A DNA stretch of 64,000 nucleotides. Source: Gemella haemolysans (GTDB taxonomy: Bacteria; Bacillota; Bacilli; Staphylococcales; Gemellaceae). Below the pieces are notes generated by a model, which saw only the letters and a list, made by a program, of their open reading frames with translations, was not told the origin of the DNA and did no database searches. A program made the position numbers and the translations under genes. This document shows, one piece after another, positions 1-8,292 of the stretch. Each line of letters starts with the position of its first letter. Position 1 is the first letter of the stretch. Where the stretch lies: NCBI RefSeq assembly GCF_012273215.1, contig NZ_CP050965.1, positions 1,658,541-1,722,540 of the forward strand. The letters run 5' to 3'.

Positions 1-549
1 CCATCCTGATTTATTTCCGTAACCTTTTATCCATGCTCCGTCATTTCCTACGTAGTAACGATTGTTATCTACCCAGCTATTTGTTACCATTCTTCCGTCT
101 GATCCTAACCAGTAGTTTCCTGCCCATGCGTTTCTTACTGCTGAGTTATTTTTATAGAAATACCAAGATCCTCCTTCTTTTTGCCATCCTGATTTATTTC
201 CGTAGCCTTTTATCCATGCTCCGTCATTTCCTACGTAGTAACGATTGTTATCTACCCAGCTATTTGTTACCATTCTTCCGTCTGATCCCAGCCAGTAGTT
301 TCCTGCCCACGCATTTCTTACTGCCGAGTTATTTTTATAGAAATACCAAGATCCTCCTTCTTTTTGCCATCCTGATTTATTTCCGTAGCCTTTTATCCAT
401 GCTCCGTCACTTCCTACGTAGTAACGATTGTTGTCAACCCAGCTGTTTGTTACCATTCTTCCGTCTAATCCTAACCAGTAGTTCCCTGCCCATGCGTTTC
501 TTACTGCTGATCCATTTTTATAGTAGTACCAAGCACCACCGCTTTTTAC
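1..549 (-). repeat. 183-bp tandem repeats coding wall-binding modules
   Basis: Two almost identical 183-bp units (1-183 and 184-366) and a third more diverged one (367 to about 549) lie in tandem inside the excalibur-protein gene. The period is seen from the recurring CCATCCTGATTTATTTCCGT at 1, 184 and 367. The array continues beyond the window, so the copy number is unknown. The near identity of the inner copies suggests recent duplication. Confidence 0.9.
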
Positions 550-818
550 CCAACCATTTTGAGCATGTTGAGCGTGTTGAGCACGTGGTTTATATTGTCC
601 ATTTGATTTACTGATTTCACATGCTATTCCATCACCATCTCTATCTAGATGTCTTGAATAACCATCTTCTCCTACTCGAATATCTCCATATCCTTGATTC
701 CACGCTTCTTTACAACTATGGAATGTAACTGCTTGTGCTTGCGGGCTTGCTACTTCTCCTATACCTGCTACTAATGACGCAACCGCCACAATACTTAATA
801 ATCTTCTTTTTTTATTCA
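1..818 (-). CDS. secreted excalibur-domain protein with wall-binding repeats (3' partial at window edge)
   Basis: The reading frame opens at an ATG at 818 behind an AAAGGAG site and runs off the left edge without a stop (at least 272 codons). It encodes a signal peptide (MNKKRRLLSIVAVASLVAG, then a stretch ending near QAQA). Next comes an excalibur-type calcium-binding domain with FHSCKEAW and SRHLDRDGDGIACE (the DxDxDGxxCE loop), then a QHAQHAQ linker. Aromatic/Gly-rich repeats (AWYYYKNGSAVRNAWAGNYW, DGRMVTNSWVDNNRYYVG) follow and resemble choline-binding/cell-wall-binding modules. It is probably exported and held non-covalently on the wall. The repeat unit is 61 residues. Which ligand it binds cannot be told from sequence. 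The frame is certain; the C-terminus is missing. Confidence 0.85.
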
Positions 819-851
819 TTAATATGCTCTCCTTTATTATATTATACTGAT

Positions 852-880
852 ATAATACTATATATTGTATCCATTTTCAA
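852..880 (-). promoter_or_regulatory. promoter of the excalibur-protein gene
   Basis: On the minus strand TTGAAA (875-880) and TATTAT (852-857) are separated by 17 bases, about 35 bases before the start codon at 818. This is prediction by consensus match only. Confidence 0.5.
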
Positions 881-977
881 ATATAATCATAAAGGAAATC
901 TCAAGTAAGAAATATCTATTCCCCAAAACCTACGTTATCTATATAATAGAACTCGAATCCAGGTTCCCCAGACTCGA

Positions 978-2506
978 GTTTTATTGGCTCTTTGTCAAAT
1001 TCGGGGCATGGAGAAAAATAGGAAATGAAATCTAGGCAGCATTTTGCTGCTTAGATTTTTTCTTGTTTTCTTTAAGTTTGACATTATTTTTATACTCAGA
1101 AACAAATAATCTAGACATAATTAAAATGCGTAATCTGAAATTACTAAAGCTAGAATATCCATAAGATACTCTCTTTAGTAGTTTTATTTTATTATTAAAT
1201 CCTTCTAATGGACCATTAGAATACTTATATTTAACAGCATTAAGCATATACTCTTTGTGCTTTTTCATAGTATTTATAGCTTTAGATACACCTTTAGATA
1301 ATCCTCTAGTATCCATATCTATATACTTCTCTAATTCTACAGAATCTTTAGCCTTAATAGCTTCTCTTATCTCATGCACTCTCTCATAGCTAGGTGTAAA
1401 TTCATCATCTATAGCTAATATATAATCTAATACTTCTTTTCTAGTTACATAGCGTTTAAAGCTTCTAGAATAGAATGTTTTTGTTGAATTTACTTTATCT
1501 CTATCTTCTAATATTACTTTCCAGAAGTTCTTTAAAATAGTGTAAGTAGAACTTTTTTTATTCTTATATTGGTTCATTAGTTTTATTCTAGCTTTATTTA
1601 ATTCTCTATTAATATTTTGTACCATATGGAATCTATCTATAATTATTTTAGCGTTAGGAAACATCTCTCTAATCATATTCATATAAGGAGGGTAAATATC
1701 TATACAGATTGTTTTTACTTTCTTTCTTACTTTCCTTGGATATCTCATAAAGTACTGTTTTAATATATGTTGAGTTCTTCCATCTACAATATCTATAAAA
1801 TCATGTGTTTTAGCATCTAAGAATACGAAGCTCATTCCATTTTTACTGTCTTTAGTTGACTTTATCTCATCAAAACATAGGTGTTCTGGTAGGTTTGAAT
1901 GAGTCTTAATTTCTACGGCTTCTCTACATGATTTCATTACTCTTACTACTGTAGATACTGATACATTACTTAATTCAGCTATATCTTTAAATGATATTGT
2001 CTTAGAAAGATTCTTCATAATGTGAAATATAAGATTTTTAGATATACTGCAGTGTTTTTGTACAAATAATGTTTCAGCACAAAACTTAGAATTACATTCT
2101 TTACATTTAAAGCGTTGTTTCTTTAATCGTAGATATGTAGGGCATTCTGATATCTTTAATAAAGCTACTTTTAATGGATCTGTGAATCCATTTTTAACTA
2201 TATTATTTCCTTCTTTTATACAACCACAGTTTGTACAACACTTTGGATTGTATGATAAAGTCCCATGAAATACGAATGTATCTTGACCGTCTACATTAAT
2301 TAAATCAAGTTTATCATCCATAGTTATATTTTGGTCTTTTATTAATAGTAAATTTGTGATAAAATTAGACATGACAAATATCCTTTCTTAGTTAATTATT
2401 TTTCTACACTTTAATTATATTGGGTATTTGTCTTTTTGTATATAAAAATTGAAATCCGGGGCTGGAATTTTTCCATGCCCCGGATTTAGTATACAACCGT
2501 TTTATT
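978..2506 (-). mobile_element. intact ISL3-family-like insertion sequence with 8-bp target duplication
   Basis: The element spans 986-2498 (1513 bp). Its left end starts GGCTCTTTGTCAAATTCGGG and its right end, read inward, starts GGTTGTATACTAAATCCGGG. The two ends share GG, AAAT, CGGGGCATGGA and an A-rich run, giving imperfect inverted repeats of about 30 bp. The flanks carry the identical octamer GTTTTATT at 978-985 and 2499-2506, an 8-bp target site duplication as expected for the ISL3 family. It encodes one full-length transposase. The perfect duplication indicates a fairly recent insertion. Confidence 0.92.
1032..2372 (-). CDS. ISL3-family transposase
   Basis: This 446-residue protein is a DDE transposase that mobilises the surrounding element. 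The N-terminal zinc-finger-like region holds paired cysteines (CCTNCGCIKEGN and CKECNSKFCAE). A helix-turn-helix segment follows (FKDIAELSNVSVSTVVRVMK), then the catalytic core with VFLDAKTHDFIDIVDGR, ICIDIYPPYMNMI, IIIDRFHMVQNINRELN and near the end YKYSNGPLEGFNNKIKLLKR, which holds the conserved Glu. The length is normal for ISL3 transposases. AGAAAGGATATTTGTC precedes the ATG. The C-terminal code recurs in the relic at 18.1 kb, so related copies have been active here. Confidence 0.95.
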   Translation of the reverse strand: MSNFITNLLLIKDQNITMDDKLDLINVDGQDTFVFHGTLSYNPKCCTNCGCIKEGNNIVKNGFTDPLKVALLKISECPTYLRLKKQRFKCKECNSKFCAETLFVQKHCSISKNLIFHIMKNLSKTISFKDIAELSNVSVSTVVRVMKSCREAVEIKTHSNLPEHLCFDEIKSTKDSKNGMSFVFLDAKTHDFIDIVDGRTQHILKQYFMRYPRKVRKKVKTICIDIYPPYMNMIREMFPNAKIIIDRFHMVQNINRELNKARIKLMNQYKNKKSSTYTILKNFWKVILEDRDKVNSTKTFYSRSFKRYVTRKEVLDYILAIDDEFTPSYERVHEIREAIKAKDSVELEKYIDMDTRGLSKGVSKAINTMKKHKEYMLNAVKYKYSNGPLEGFNNKIKLLKRVSYGYSSFSNFRLRILIMSRLFVSEYKNNVKLKENKKKSKQQNAA

Positions 2507-2581
2507 GTTATTTAGTTTACATATTCAAAAGAGCTGACCTAAAAGTTCTAAATATTAACAAAGTATATATGATAAAACATA

Positions 2582-2703
2582 GACGCAGTGGTTTATTGAT
2601 ATCTAAATACGCTTTATAAAAGCTTTTTAGATATCTAATAAACTTTGCGGGGGTGACTCAACAAAATCAATTTTTACGAAATCACGATTTTTGAGTCACT
2701 CCC
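2582..2703 (+). repeat. dispersed intergenic two-hairpin repeat, copy 1
   Basis: This noncoding element of about 122 bp starts GACGCAGTGGTTTATTGATA and ends TTTTTGAGTCACTCCC. It folds as two adjacent hairpins: one with arms around GATATCTAAA/TTTAGATATC, and one with arms GGGGGTGACTCAA / TTGAGTCACTCCC enclosing AAAATC/GATTTT. A close copy is at 12831-12952, an inverted diverged copy at about 13275-13396, and a half copy at about 5562-5622. No ORF is present, so it is likely a small non-autonomous repeat of the genome. Confidence 0.8.
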
Positions 2704-2735
2704 ATCATAATCAACTCAGCATCTTTTGACCTGCT

Positions 2736-4790
2736 CTACTTAATATTAAAGTTTTTCAGTACAATACTAAATGTAGTTAAATTATGCAGTAATGCTAGTA
2801 AGTTAGATGGCAATACGTTTATTAGTCCTAGGAATATTAGTGAACTATTGATCGATACCGTACTTTTAACGTTATTACTCATTTGCGCACGTAATTTTTT
2901 AGAAACATCCGATAATAGTAATAACGAATTAAGTGAATCTGATTTTAGAACGACATCACTGATTTGTTTCGAAAGATCAGCACTTTCGCTCATAACGATA
3001 CTTACATCACTTTCTGATAATGCTGCCGAATCATTTAGACCGTCTCCTATCATAAGTACACGACGTCCTTTTTCTTTTTCACTCTTAATGTACTCAAATT
3101 TCGTAACTGGAGTCATACTTGTATATACTTCGTCAAAAGTAACATCATTTAAGATTTTCTTCGTTCTTACTTCGTTATCCCCTGTTAATAAGACAACTTT
3201 TTTACCGTTATTTCTAAGTTCAGTTAATACCTCATTCGCTTCATCTCTTAGCGGTATATCTACACAGAAAATTGAAATCAATTGTCCTTTATACCCTAAG
3301 AATAATAAGTTATACTGTTCTTGTTTTTCAGCAATTATTTGTTTTTGTTCGTCTGTAACAACTACATTTTCATCTTTTAGTAATTGTCTACTTCCAATAA
3401 CAACTTTTTCTCCATCAATATGAGAAACTATACCTTTTGATGCGATGTGATATAACTCTGTATGCATTTCTTCATGCTCAATTCCATCTTCTTCAGCCTT
3501 ACTCACAACAGCACTAGCAATCGGATGATAGATATGTTCTTCTAAGCACGCTCCGATTTTTAATACTTCTTCATAAGAATATCCATAAAATGGTAGCACT
3601 TCTTGAATATATGGTTTAGACACCGTTATAGTTCCTGTTTTATCAAAAACAAATGTATCGATATCCTCATATTTATCAAGAGTTACAGAGTTCTTAACTA
3701 CAATTTTTTTATCGATTAAGTTCTTAATAGTAGTTAGATACGCCACAGGTGTTGATAGTTTCAATGCACATGAATAATCAACTAATAGGAATGAAATTGC
3801 CTTAGCAAATGATCTAGTAAATAAATACGTTAGTCCCATCGCTAAGAAGTTATATTTTACAATACTATCCGCTAATTTTATATATTTGTAGTGATATGTA
3901 TCTTCTCTACTTTCAGAATCTTTCATCAATTGGATAAGGTGATGAATACGACCATTAACCTGTGGGTTTTCGACTCTAATCTTAACTTCACCGTTAACAA
4001 CTATCGTATTAGAATAAACTTTATCACCGATATTTTTGACAATTGGGAAACTTTCTCCTGTTAATGAACTTTCATCAACACTAGCGCCCTCAGTCATCAC
4101 AATACCATCGAATAGAATCTCATTTCCTTCTGAAACTAGTATTACATCATCTTTCCTAACTTCTGAACAAGTTACTTTTCTATTTCCTTCTTCTTCAACA
4201 AGCCATACTTCTTTATCCATAGAAGTCAAACTTTGTTCAAGAACTTTTACAGATTTTTTCTCAGACCAATTGTTAAGTGATTCTCCTAGTTCTAAAATAA
4301 ACATAATAGAACTTGCCGTTTCACGAGCCCCCGTCGCTAATGATACAAGAATTGCCGCGGAGTCAAGTGTTTCCATAGTAACTTGCTTACGTGCTAGTAG
4401 TTTTAATGTGTCTTTCAAATATCCTGAAGCTTTCCACCATGTATGAATCGCTCTTAGTGGAAGTGGTACGAATAATTTCGACATTGCACGCCAAAACATA
4501 GCATCCATTATTATCGAATAAGGACTTTCCTCAGCTTTAGCTACTGGATTCTCATAACAGTTTTTTACTTTTTCTTTATCAATTAATTTAAAGAATTCTT
4601 GTAAACAACTGTTACTTCCTTCTTTAAAAATAACAACAAAAGTGTACTCGTCTTGATAAAAGTCCACTTTTTGTATGTTTTCGATTTTGGCTGCTCGTTT
4701 TTTTAAATATACTTTCACATCTGGTGTTAAGCGAAAATCAGCTCTAACCCTAGCTCTGACACTTGATAGATGTAGTATTTTAAAATCCAT
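2736..4790 (-). CDS. P1B-type heavy-metal-translocating ATPase with atypical metal-site motif
   Basis: This 684-residue membrane pump exports metal cations using ATP. Seen in order are an N-terminal ferredoxin-like segment without a CxxC (HMA_2-like, about residues 1-75), membrane helices, the actuator TGES (near 246), the phosphorylation motif FDKTGTITVSKP (Asp near 384), and the hinge MIGDGLNDSAAL (near 583). The membrane metal site, normally CPC or CPx, reads DYSCALKLSTPVAYLT, so the proline and second cysteine are absent. This variant site makes the substrate uncertain (Mn, Zn, Fe or another metal). The gene starts one base after the stop of the DUF6110-like gene, with GAGGCAAAATAAG before ATG, so the two are co-transcribed. 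Confidence 0.9.
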   Translation of the reverse strand: MDFKILHLSSVRARVRADFRLTPDVKVYLKKRAAKIENIQKVDFYQDEYTFVVIFKEGSNSCLQEFFKLIDKEKVKNCYENPVAKAEESPYSIIMDAMFWRAMSKLFVPLPLRAIHTWWKASGYLKDTLKLLARKQVTMETLDSAAILVSLATGARETASSIMFILELGESLNNWSEKKSVKVLEQSLTSMDKEVWLVEEEGNRKVTCSEVRKDDVILVSEGNEILFDGIVMTEGASVDESSLTGESFPIVKNIGDKVYSNTIVVNGEVKIRVENPQVNGRIHHLIQLMKDSESREDTYHYKYIKLADSIVKYNFLAMGLTYLFTRSFAKAISFLLVDYSCALKLSTPVAYLTTIKNLIDKKIVVKNSVTLDKYEDIDTFVFDKTGTITVSKPYIQEVLPFYGYSYEEVLKIGACLEEHIYHPIASAVVSKAEEDGIEHEEMHTELYHIASKGIVSHIDGEKVVIGSRQLLKDENVVVTDEQKQIIAEKQEQYNLLFLGYKGQLISIFCVDIPLRDEANEVLTELRNNGKKVVLLTGDNEVRTKKILNDVTFDEVYTSMTPVTKFEYIKSEKEKGRRVLMIGDGLNDSAALSESDVSIVMSESADLSKQISDVVLKSDSLNSLLLLSDVSKKLRAQMSNNVKSTVSINSSLIFLGLINVLPSNLLALLHNLTTFSIVLKNFNIK

Positions 4791-4791
4791 C

Positions 4792-5073
4792 TTATTTTGC
4801 CTCTAATTCTTGAAGATTGCTTTCTCTTTTTTCTTTTTCGTATAAGTCTTTAGCATCTGCCACTACATCATCAGCATGTTGCTTGATGTTTGAAACAGTT
4901 CCTTCTACTCCATCTTTTGCTTTATATAATTTTGATAAAACAACTGAGTAACCTTTCTTAGCATCTTTGCTTGATAAAAGTTTAAGACCGAAAGTTCCGA
5001 ATGCTACTCCTCCTGCAAATACCCCTGGTGTTTTAAGTGCTGCTTTAGCAACTTTTAACGCTTTTATTGACAT
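4792..5073 (-). CDS. small DUF6110-like membrane protein, partner of the P-type ATPase
   Basis: This protein has 93 or 94 residues. The ATG at 5073 is chosen because AAGGAGG lies 8 bases upstream; the TTG at 5079 is only two bases from it. A short hydrophobic segment, TPGVFAGGVAFGTFGLKLLS, is followed by a Lys/Ala/Asp/Glu-rich helical tail that looks amphipathic. It sits immediately upstream of the ATPase in one transcript. This layout recalls mycobacterial PacL (DUF1490) proteins, which pair with P1B ATPases and scaffold them. The resemblance is in architecture and position; I claim no sequence homology. The tail lacks an obvious His/Cys metal motif. Confidence 0.75.
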   Translation of the reverse strand: MSIKALKVAKAALKTPGVFAGGVAFGTFGLKLLSSKDAKKGYSVVLSKLYKAKDGVEGTVSNIKQHADDVVADAKDLYEKEKRESNLQELEAK

Positions 5074-5538
5074 ATTCAATTCCTCCTTATAAATATATTA
5101 TTATAATTCAATTATATCACTTTGCTAATTATATGTAAATCTAAACATATCAAGCTTTCACCTCTTATTTTTAATATTTTAAAAATCTTTTAACTCGAAA
5201 ATATTTTCACTTTCCCTTATTCTTGTATAGTCAAAAATTTAATGTTTTATTTTCTCGCTGATAATTTTATAACCCTTGTTTTTACAGTATTTAGATACAT
5301 ATTAATCTTTTTCTTTATAACAATTTAACTCTAAAATTATCTATTTTCTAACATTTCCTCAAGCAACTTTGCTCACCACGGGAATTTTTCTTCTCTATAC
5401 TGTAGTAAACATAGTTGTTTATCAATGTAAAACATATAATTAATATTTATATTTTCTATCTTTTTTCAACATTAAAAGTTCAGTTCTCTCTTCTTATTTT
5501 ATGTTAGAAATGTTTTTAATCAATCGATAGGCTATTTA

Positions 5539-5547
5539 TGTTATAAT
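5539..5547 (+). promoter_or_regulatory. extended -10 promoter of the methylase-mnmM-CYTH operon
   Basis: TGTTATAAT (TGn plus a perfect TATAAT at 5542-5547) lies about 120 bases before the first gene. No good -35 is seen, which is common for extended -10 promoters. The transcript would begin just before the hairpin repeat at 5562-5622, which would then lie in the 5' leader. Confidence 0.5.
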
Positions 5548-5561
5548 AACTATGTTAAAGA

Positions 5562-5622
5562 ATGAGGGTAATTAGGCAAAATCAATCTCTCAGAAATCAC
5601 GATTTTCTAACCACACCCTCTT
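5562..5622 (+). repeat. half copy of the dispersed two-hairpin repeat in a 5' leader
   Basis: GAGGGT and ACCCTC form the outer arms, with AAAATC/GATTTT inside, as in the second hairpin of the 2582-2703 element. It lies between the predicted promoter and the start codon at 5666. It could act as a leader hairpin or attenuator, but it has only a short T tract. Confidence 0.6.
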
Positions 5623-5665
5623 TAAGATTAGAAAAATAGACTATACCTATAATAAGGAGAAATTT

Positions 5666-6595
5666 ATGATTTATATTATTGGACTTGGACCGAATGATAG
5701 TTCAAATATTAAAGAAAATATTAAACAACTTTTACTAAATAACACGAATGCGAAGGTTATCGCACGTACTAAAGAGCATCCTGCGATTTCTTTCTTAGAT
5801 GAAAACAACATCACATTTGAAACATGCGATAGATTTTATACAGAAAGTGAAAATTTCGAGAATACTTATAACGGTATTGCAAACTACATTCTTGAAGCTG
5901 CTGAAAATAATGATGTGATGTATCTTGTTCCAGGGCATCCAATGGTTGCCGAGTTAACTACTCAACTTCTAATAAATAGCGGAAAAGATGTTAAAATTGT
6001 TGGTGGAGAGAGCTTTCTAGATTCTTGCTTCAATGCAGCACAATTCGATCCTGTAGAAGGATTTTCTCTTGTAGATGCTACTGCATTAGAAACATTAAAA
6101 CAGGTTAATCCTCTACAACATCTACTTATAACACAATGTTATGATGATTTGACTGCAGCGAATGTATCGGATGAGCTTATGTCTTTCTATCCTTACGACC
6201 ATGAAGTTAAAGTTATCGAGCAAGCTGGTGCTGTAGATGAAAAAATTTATACTGCACCTCTACATGAACTTTCAGCTGCGGTTGGAGAAGAAGTGAATAA
6301 CTTACGTGCTTTATACATTTCACCATTAAAAGATGGTCTTAGCTTTAATATTAAAGACTACACTAAAGATTTCGATGAATATGATGATATTACAGAGGCT
6401 GATTTAGTAGATAAATTAGAAAAACTTGTGGCTGGTCTTAAAGCAAACTTAGACAGAGAAGAAGACTATACAAGTGATAATTCAAAACTATTAGCCGGGA
6501 TTATCCATACATCACTAGATTTTACAATCGCAAGCGACAACTACTACGAACTTAGCGACATCCTTTCAGAAATGAAGGCAGATAGAGAAAAATAA
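5666..6595 (+). CDS. SAM-dependent tetrapyrrole-methylase family protein, YabN-like N-terminal half
   Basis: This 309-residue protein opens with MIYIIGLGPNDSSNIKENIK, the glycine-rich start of the tetrapyrrole (corrin/porphyrin) methylase fold. NDVMYLVPGHPMVAE and VKIVGGESFLDSCF follow, corresponding to the PGxP and GVSS-like regions that bind SAM. In Bacillus YabN this domain is fused to a MazG pyrophosphohydrolase. Here the last 75 or so residues are acidic and helical without the EExxE pattern, so MazG is missing or degenerate. Substrate is unknown. AAGGAG precedes the start. It heads an operon with mnmM 21 bases downstream. Confidence 0.8.
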   Translation: MIYIIGLGPNDSSNIKENIKQLLLNNTNAKVIARTKEHPAISFLDENNITFETCDRFYTESENFENTYNGIANYILEAAENNDVMYLVPGHPMVAELTTQLLINSGKDVKIVGGESFLDSCFNAAQFDPVEGFSLVDATALETLKQVNPLQHLLITQCYDDLTAANVSDELMSFYPYDHEVKVIEQAGAVDEKIYTAPLHELSAAVGEEVNNLRALYISPLKDGLSFNIKDYTKDFDEYDDITEADLVDKLEKLVAGLKANLDREEDYTSDNSKLLAGIIHTSLDFTIASDNYYELSDILSEMKADREK

Positions 6596-6616
6596 TTTTA
6601 TAATAAGGATAATAAT

Positions 6617-7186
6617 ATGGATAAAGTATTAGCTTTTAGCAAAAAATTATTAAAAGAAGTTATAGATAAAAATTCAATCGTTGTTGACGCTACTGCTGGA
6701 AATGGAAATGATACATTGTTTCTCGCGAAAACTTCAGCGAAAAAAGTTTATGCATTTGATATCCAACAATTGGCAATAGAAAATACAACAAACCTTATTA
6801 AAGAAGCAGAACTAGCTGATAAATGTGAGATTATTCTTGATTCTCATTTTGAATTTGACAAATACATAAACGAAAAAATCCGTGCTGTTGTCTTTAATCT
6901 AGGATACCTACCCAATGCTGATCACGAGATTACAACATTAGCTGAGACAACACTTGCGACTATTAAGAAATTTTTACTACATCTAGAAGTTGGTGGTAGA
7001 ATCATCATCGTCGTCTACTGGGGGCATGAGAATGGTAAGGTTGAAAAAGAAGCATTGTTAACCGAACTTCAAAACCTCGACCAAAAAGAAGCTGAAGTGC
7101 TAATTTATCAATTCATAAATCAGAAAAACAATGCGCCATTTATTATTGCGATTGAAAAAAGAAAGGAAATCTCATGCGAGAAATAG
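6617..7186 (+). CDS. mnmM: tRNA 5-methylaminomethyl-2-thiouridine methyltransferase MnmM (YtqB family)
   Basis: This is a 189-residue class I SAM-dependent methyltransferase. Motif I is VVDATAGNGNDTLFLAK (about residues 22-38), followed by VYAFDIQ (motif II), VFNLGYLPNADHEITT (motif IV region) and GGRIIIVVYWGHENG. The NLGYLP and YWGHENG segments are typical of the YtqB/MnmM family, which methylates the wobble uridine of certain tRNAs. Its length is normal. It overlaps the CYTH gene by 13 bases, indicating translational coupling. Confidence 0.88.
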   Translation: MDKVLAFSKKLLKEVIDKNSIVVDATAGNGNDTLFLAKTSAKKVYAFDIQQLAIENTTNLIKEAELADKCEIILDSHFEFDKYINEKIRAVVFNLGYLPNADHEITTLAETTLATIKKFLLHLEVGGRIIIVVYWGHENGKVEKEALLTELQNLDQKEAEVLIYQFINQKNNAPFIIAIEKRKEISCEK

Positions 7187-7746
7187 AAATAGAATTTAAA
7201 AACTTACTGACAAAAGATCAATACTACGTACTATACGAAAATTACGACCTGAATAATTCTGAAGAAATAATTAACAAAAATTTCTACTATGATGATGCAG
7301 ACGAAAGTTTCAAAAAAATTGGAGCTGCACTAAGAATCCGATATACTAACAAAAAAACGGAGATGACTCTGAAGATAAAAGGTGAAACTCAAAATGTTGA
7401 AATAAATGTACCGCTTGATGAAAGATATCCAAAAGAACCAACGGTACTACCGATTTTACCAAATGAGATTATCGTAGAACTAGAGCGAATGAACGTGAAG
7501 ATTAAAACTCCGATGCTAATACAAAAAATAGAAACATTAAGACATGAAGTAACTTTAGAAGAGGGCTTACTAGTTCTTGACAAAACAACATTTATTAACG
7601 ATATTGTCGATTATGAACTAGAATTCGAGACTAAAGATTACGAATCAGGACTAGCTGCATTTGAGAAACTATTAGAAGAAAATAATATAGATAAAAATCC
7701 AGCAAAACCAAAAATAGCAAGAGCTGTTGAGTATTCGAAACGTTAA
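7174..7746 (+). CDS. CYTH-domain protein (YjbK-like)
   Basis: This 190-residue protein begins MREIEIEFKN, the ExExK signature of the CYTH (CyaB-thiamine triphosphatase) fold. It continues with charged strand motifs suited to a metal-phosphate tunnel: ALRIRYTNKKTEMTLKIKG, LRHEVTLEEGLLVLDKT, DYELEFETKDYE and a late basic segment. Members hydrolyse inorganic triphosphate, thiamine triphosphate or similar; the substrate here cannot be assigned. It is the last gene of the three-gene operon, followed by a hairpin at 7851-7914. Confidence 0.88.
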   Translation: MREIEIEFKNLLTKDQYYVLYENYDLNNSEEIINKNFYYDDADESFKKIGAALRIRYTNKKTEMTLKIKGETQNVEINVPLDERYPKEPTVLPILPNEIIVELERMNVKIKTPMLIQKIETLRHEVTLEEGLLVLDKTTFINDIVDYELEFETKDYESGLAAFEKLLEENNIDKNPAKPKIARAVEYSKR

Positions 7747-7850
7747 TAAAAAAATTAATAGAATCAATCATAATTTAAGTTATAATCAAAGCACTATGAA
7801 TATTTTTATCTTACTATACTATTAAATTAAAGAATTATAATATTCAACAC

Positions 7851-7916
7851 AACCTCCATTACGAAAATTATTCAAAATAACATCTTTTGAGTAAATTCAT
7901 ACGGGAGGTTTTTATT
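7851..7916 (+). terminator. long imperfect terminator hairpin after the CYTH gene
   Basis: AACCTCC (7851-7857) pairs with GGAGGTT (7904-7910). An inner imperfect stem pairs AATTATTCAAAA with TTTTGAGTAAATT, and T-rich sequence follows. It is placed about 100 bases after the stop codon. Confidence 0.55.
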
Positions 7917-7959
7917 ATAACTTATTTTGGGAGTGAGGGGGGGACTTACACCTTGATTT

Positions 7960-8248
7960 CAAAATAGAAATTTTGACCATTTTTTCCATTTTGGATTGAT
8001 TTTATGACCTCAAAATGGAAATTTTGACTGTTTTTTCCATTTTGGATTGATTTTATGACCTCAAAATGGAAATTTTGACTGTTTTTTCCATTTTGAATTA
8101 CTTTTCTGATCTCAAAATGGAAATTTTTACTATTTTTTCCATTTTGAATTACTTTTCTGGTCTCAAAATAGAAATTTTGACTGTTTTTTCCATTTTGAAT
8201 TGGATTTTTGACCTCAAAATGGAAATTTTACCTGTTTTTTCCATTTTG
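7960..8248 (+). repeat. six tandem hairpin repeats with exact 51-bp period
   Basis: Six palindromes of 34 bases start at 7960, 8011, 8062, 8113, 8164 and 8215. Each has arms CAAAATGGAAA / TTTCCATTTTG (one-base variants) around a T-rich loop and is separated by 17-base linkers. Linkers 1-2 are identical and linkers 3-4 nearly so. The array ends directly at the TGTTATAAT promoter of the Fic gene. The open frame through copies 3-6 (8066-8260) is a by-product of a period divisible by three: in copies 1-2 the same frame meets TGA. It is not a CRISPR array, because the repeats are palindromic throughout and the linkers are not unique. Confidence 0.92.
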
Positions 8249-8252
8249 AATA

Positions 8253-8261
8253 TGTTATAAT
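8253..8261 (+). promoter_or_regulatory. extended -10 promoter of the Fic gene
   Basis: TGTTATAAT at 8253-8261 immediately follows the last hairpin repeat and lies about 32 bases before the start codon. The sixth hairpin therefore covers the -35 region. Confidence 0.55.
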
Positions 8262-8292
8262 TATTAAAAATATATTAAAGTAGGTGATTTAT

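Larger units (their letters stand above)
5074..5665. other. 592-bp intergenic region
   Basis: The stretch is AT-rich and noncoding between the divergent DUF6110/ATPase and methylase operons. It holds an extended -10 promoter at about 5539-5547 and the half copy of the dispersed hairpin repeat at about 5562-5622. Nothing else convincing was seen between 5100 and 5500. Confidence 0.6.

Noticed and set aside
33-614. Open frame of 193 codons on the plus strand
   Set aside because: It is antisense to the excalibur protein repeats and only exists because the 183-bp period is divisible by three.
7960-8248. Possible CRISPR array
   Set aside because: Spacers are 17 bases, nearly identical to one another, and the repeat is a simple T-rich palindrome; no cas gene is in the window.
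8066-8260. Repetitive 64-residue hydrophobic peptide
   Set aside because: No ribosome binding site; the same frame has stops in the first two repeat copies; best read as noncoding hairpins.
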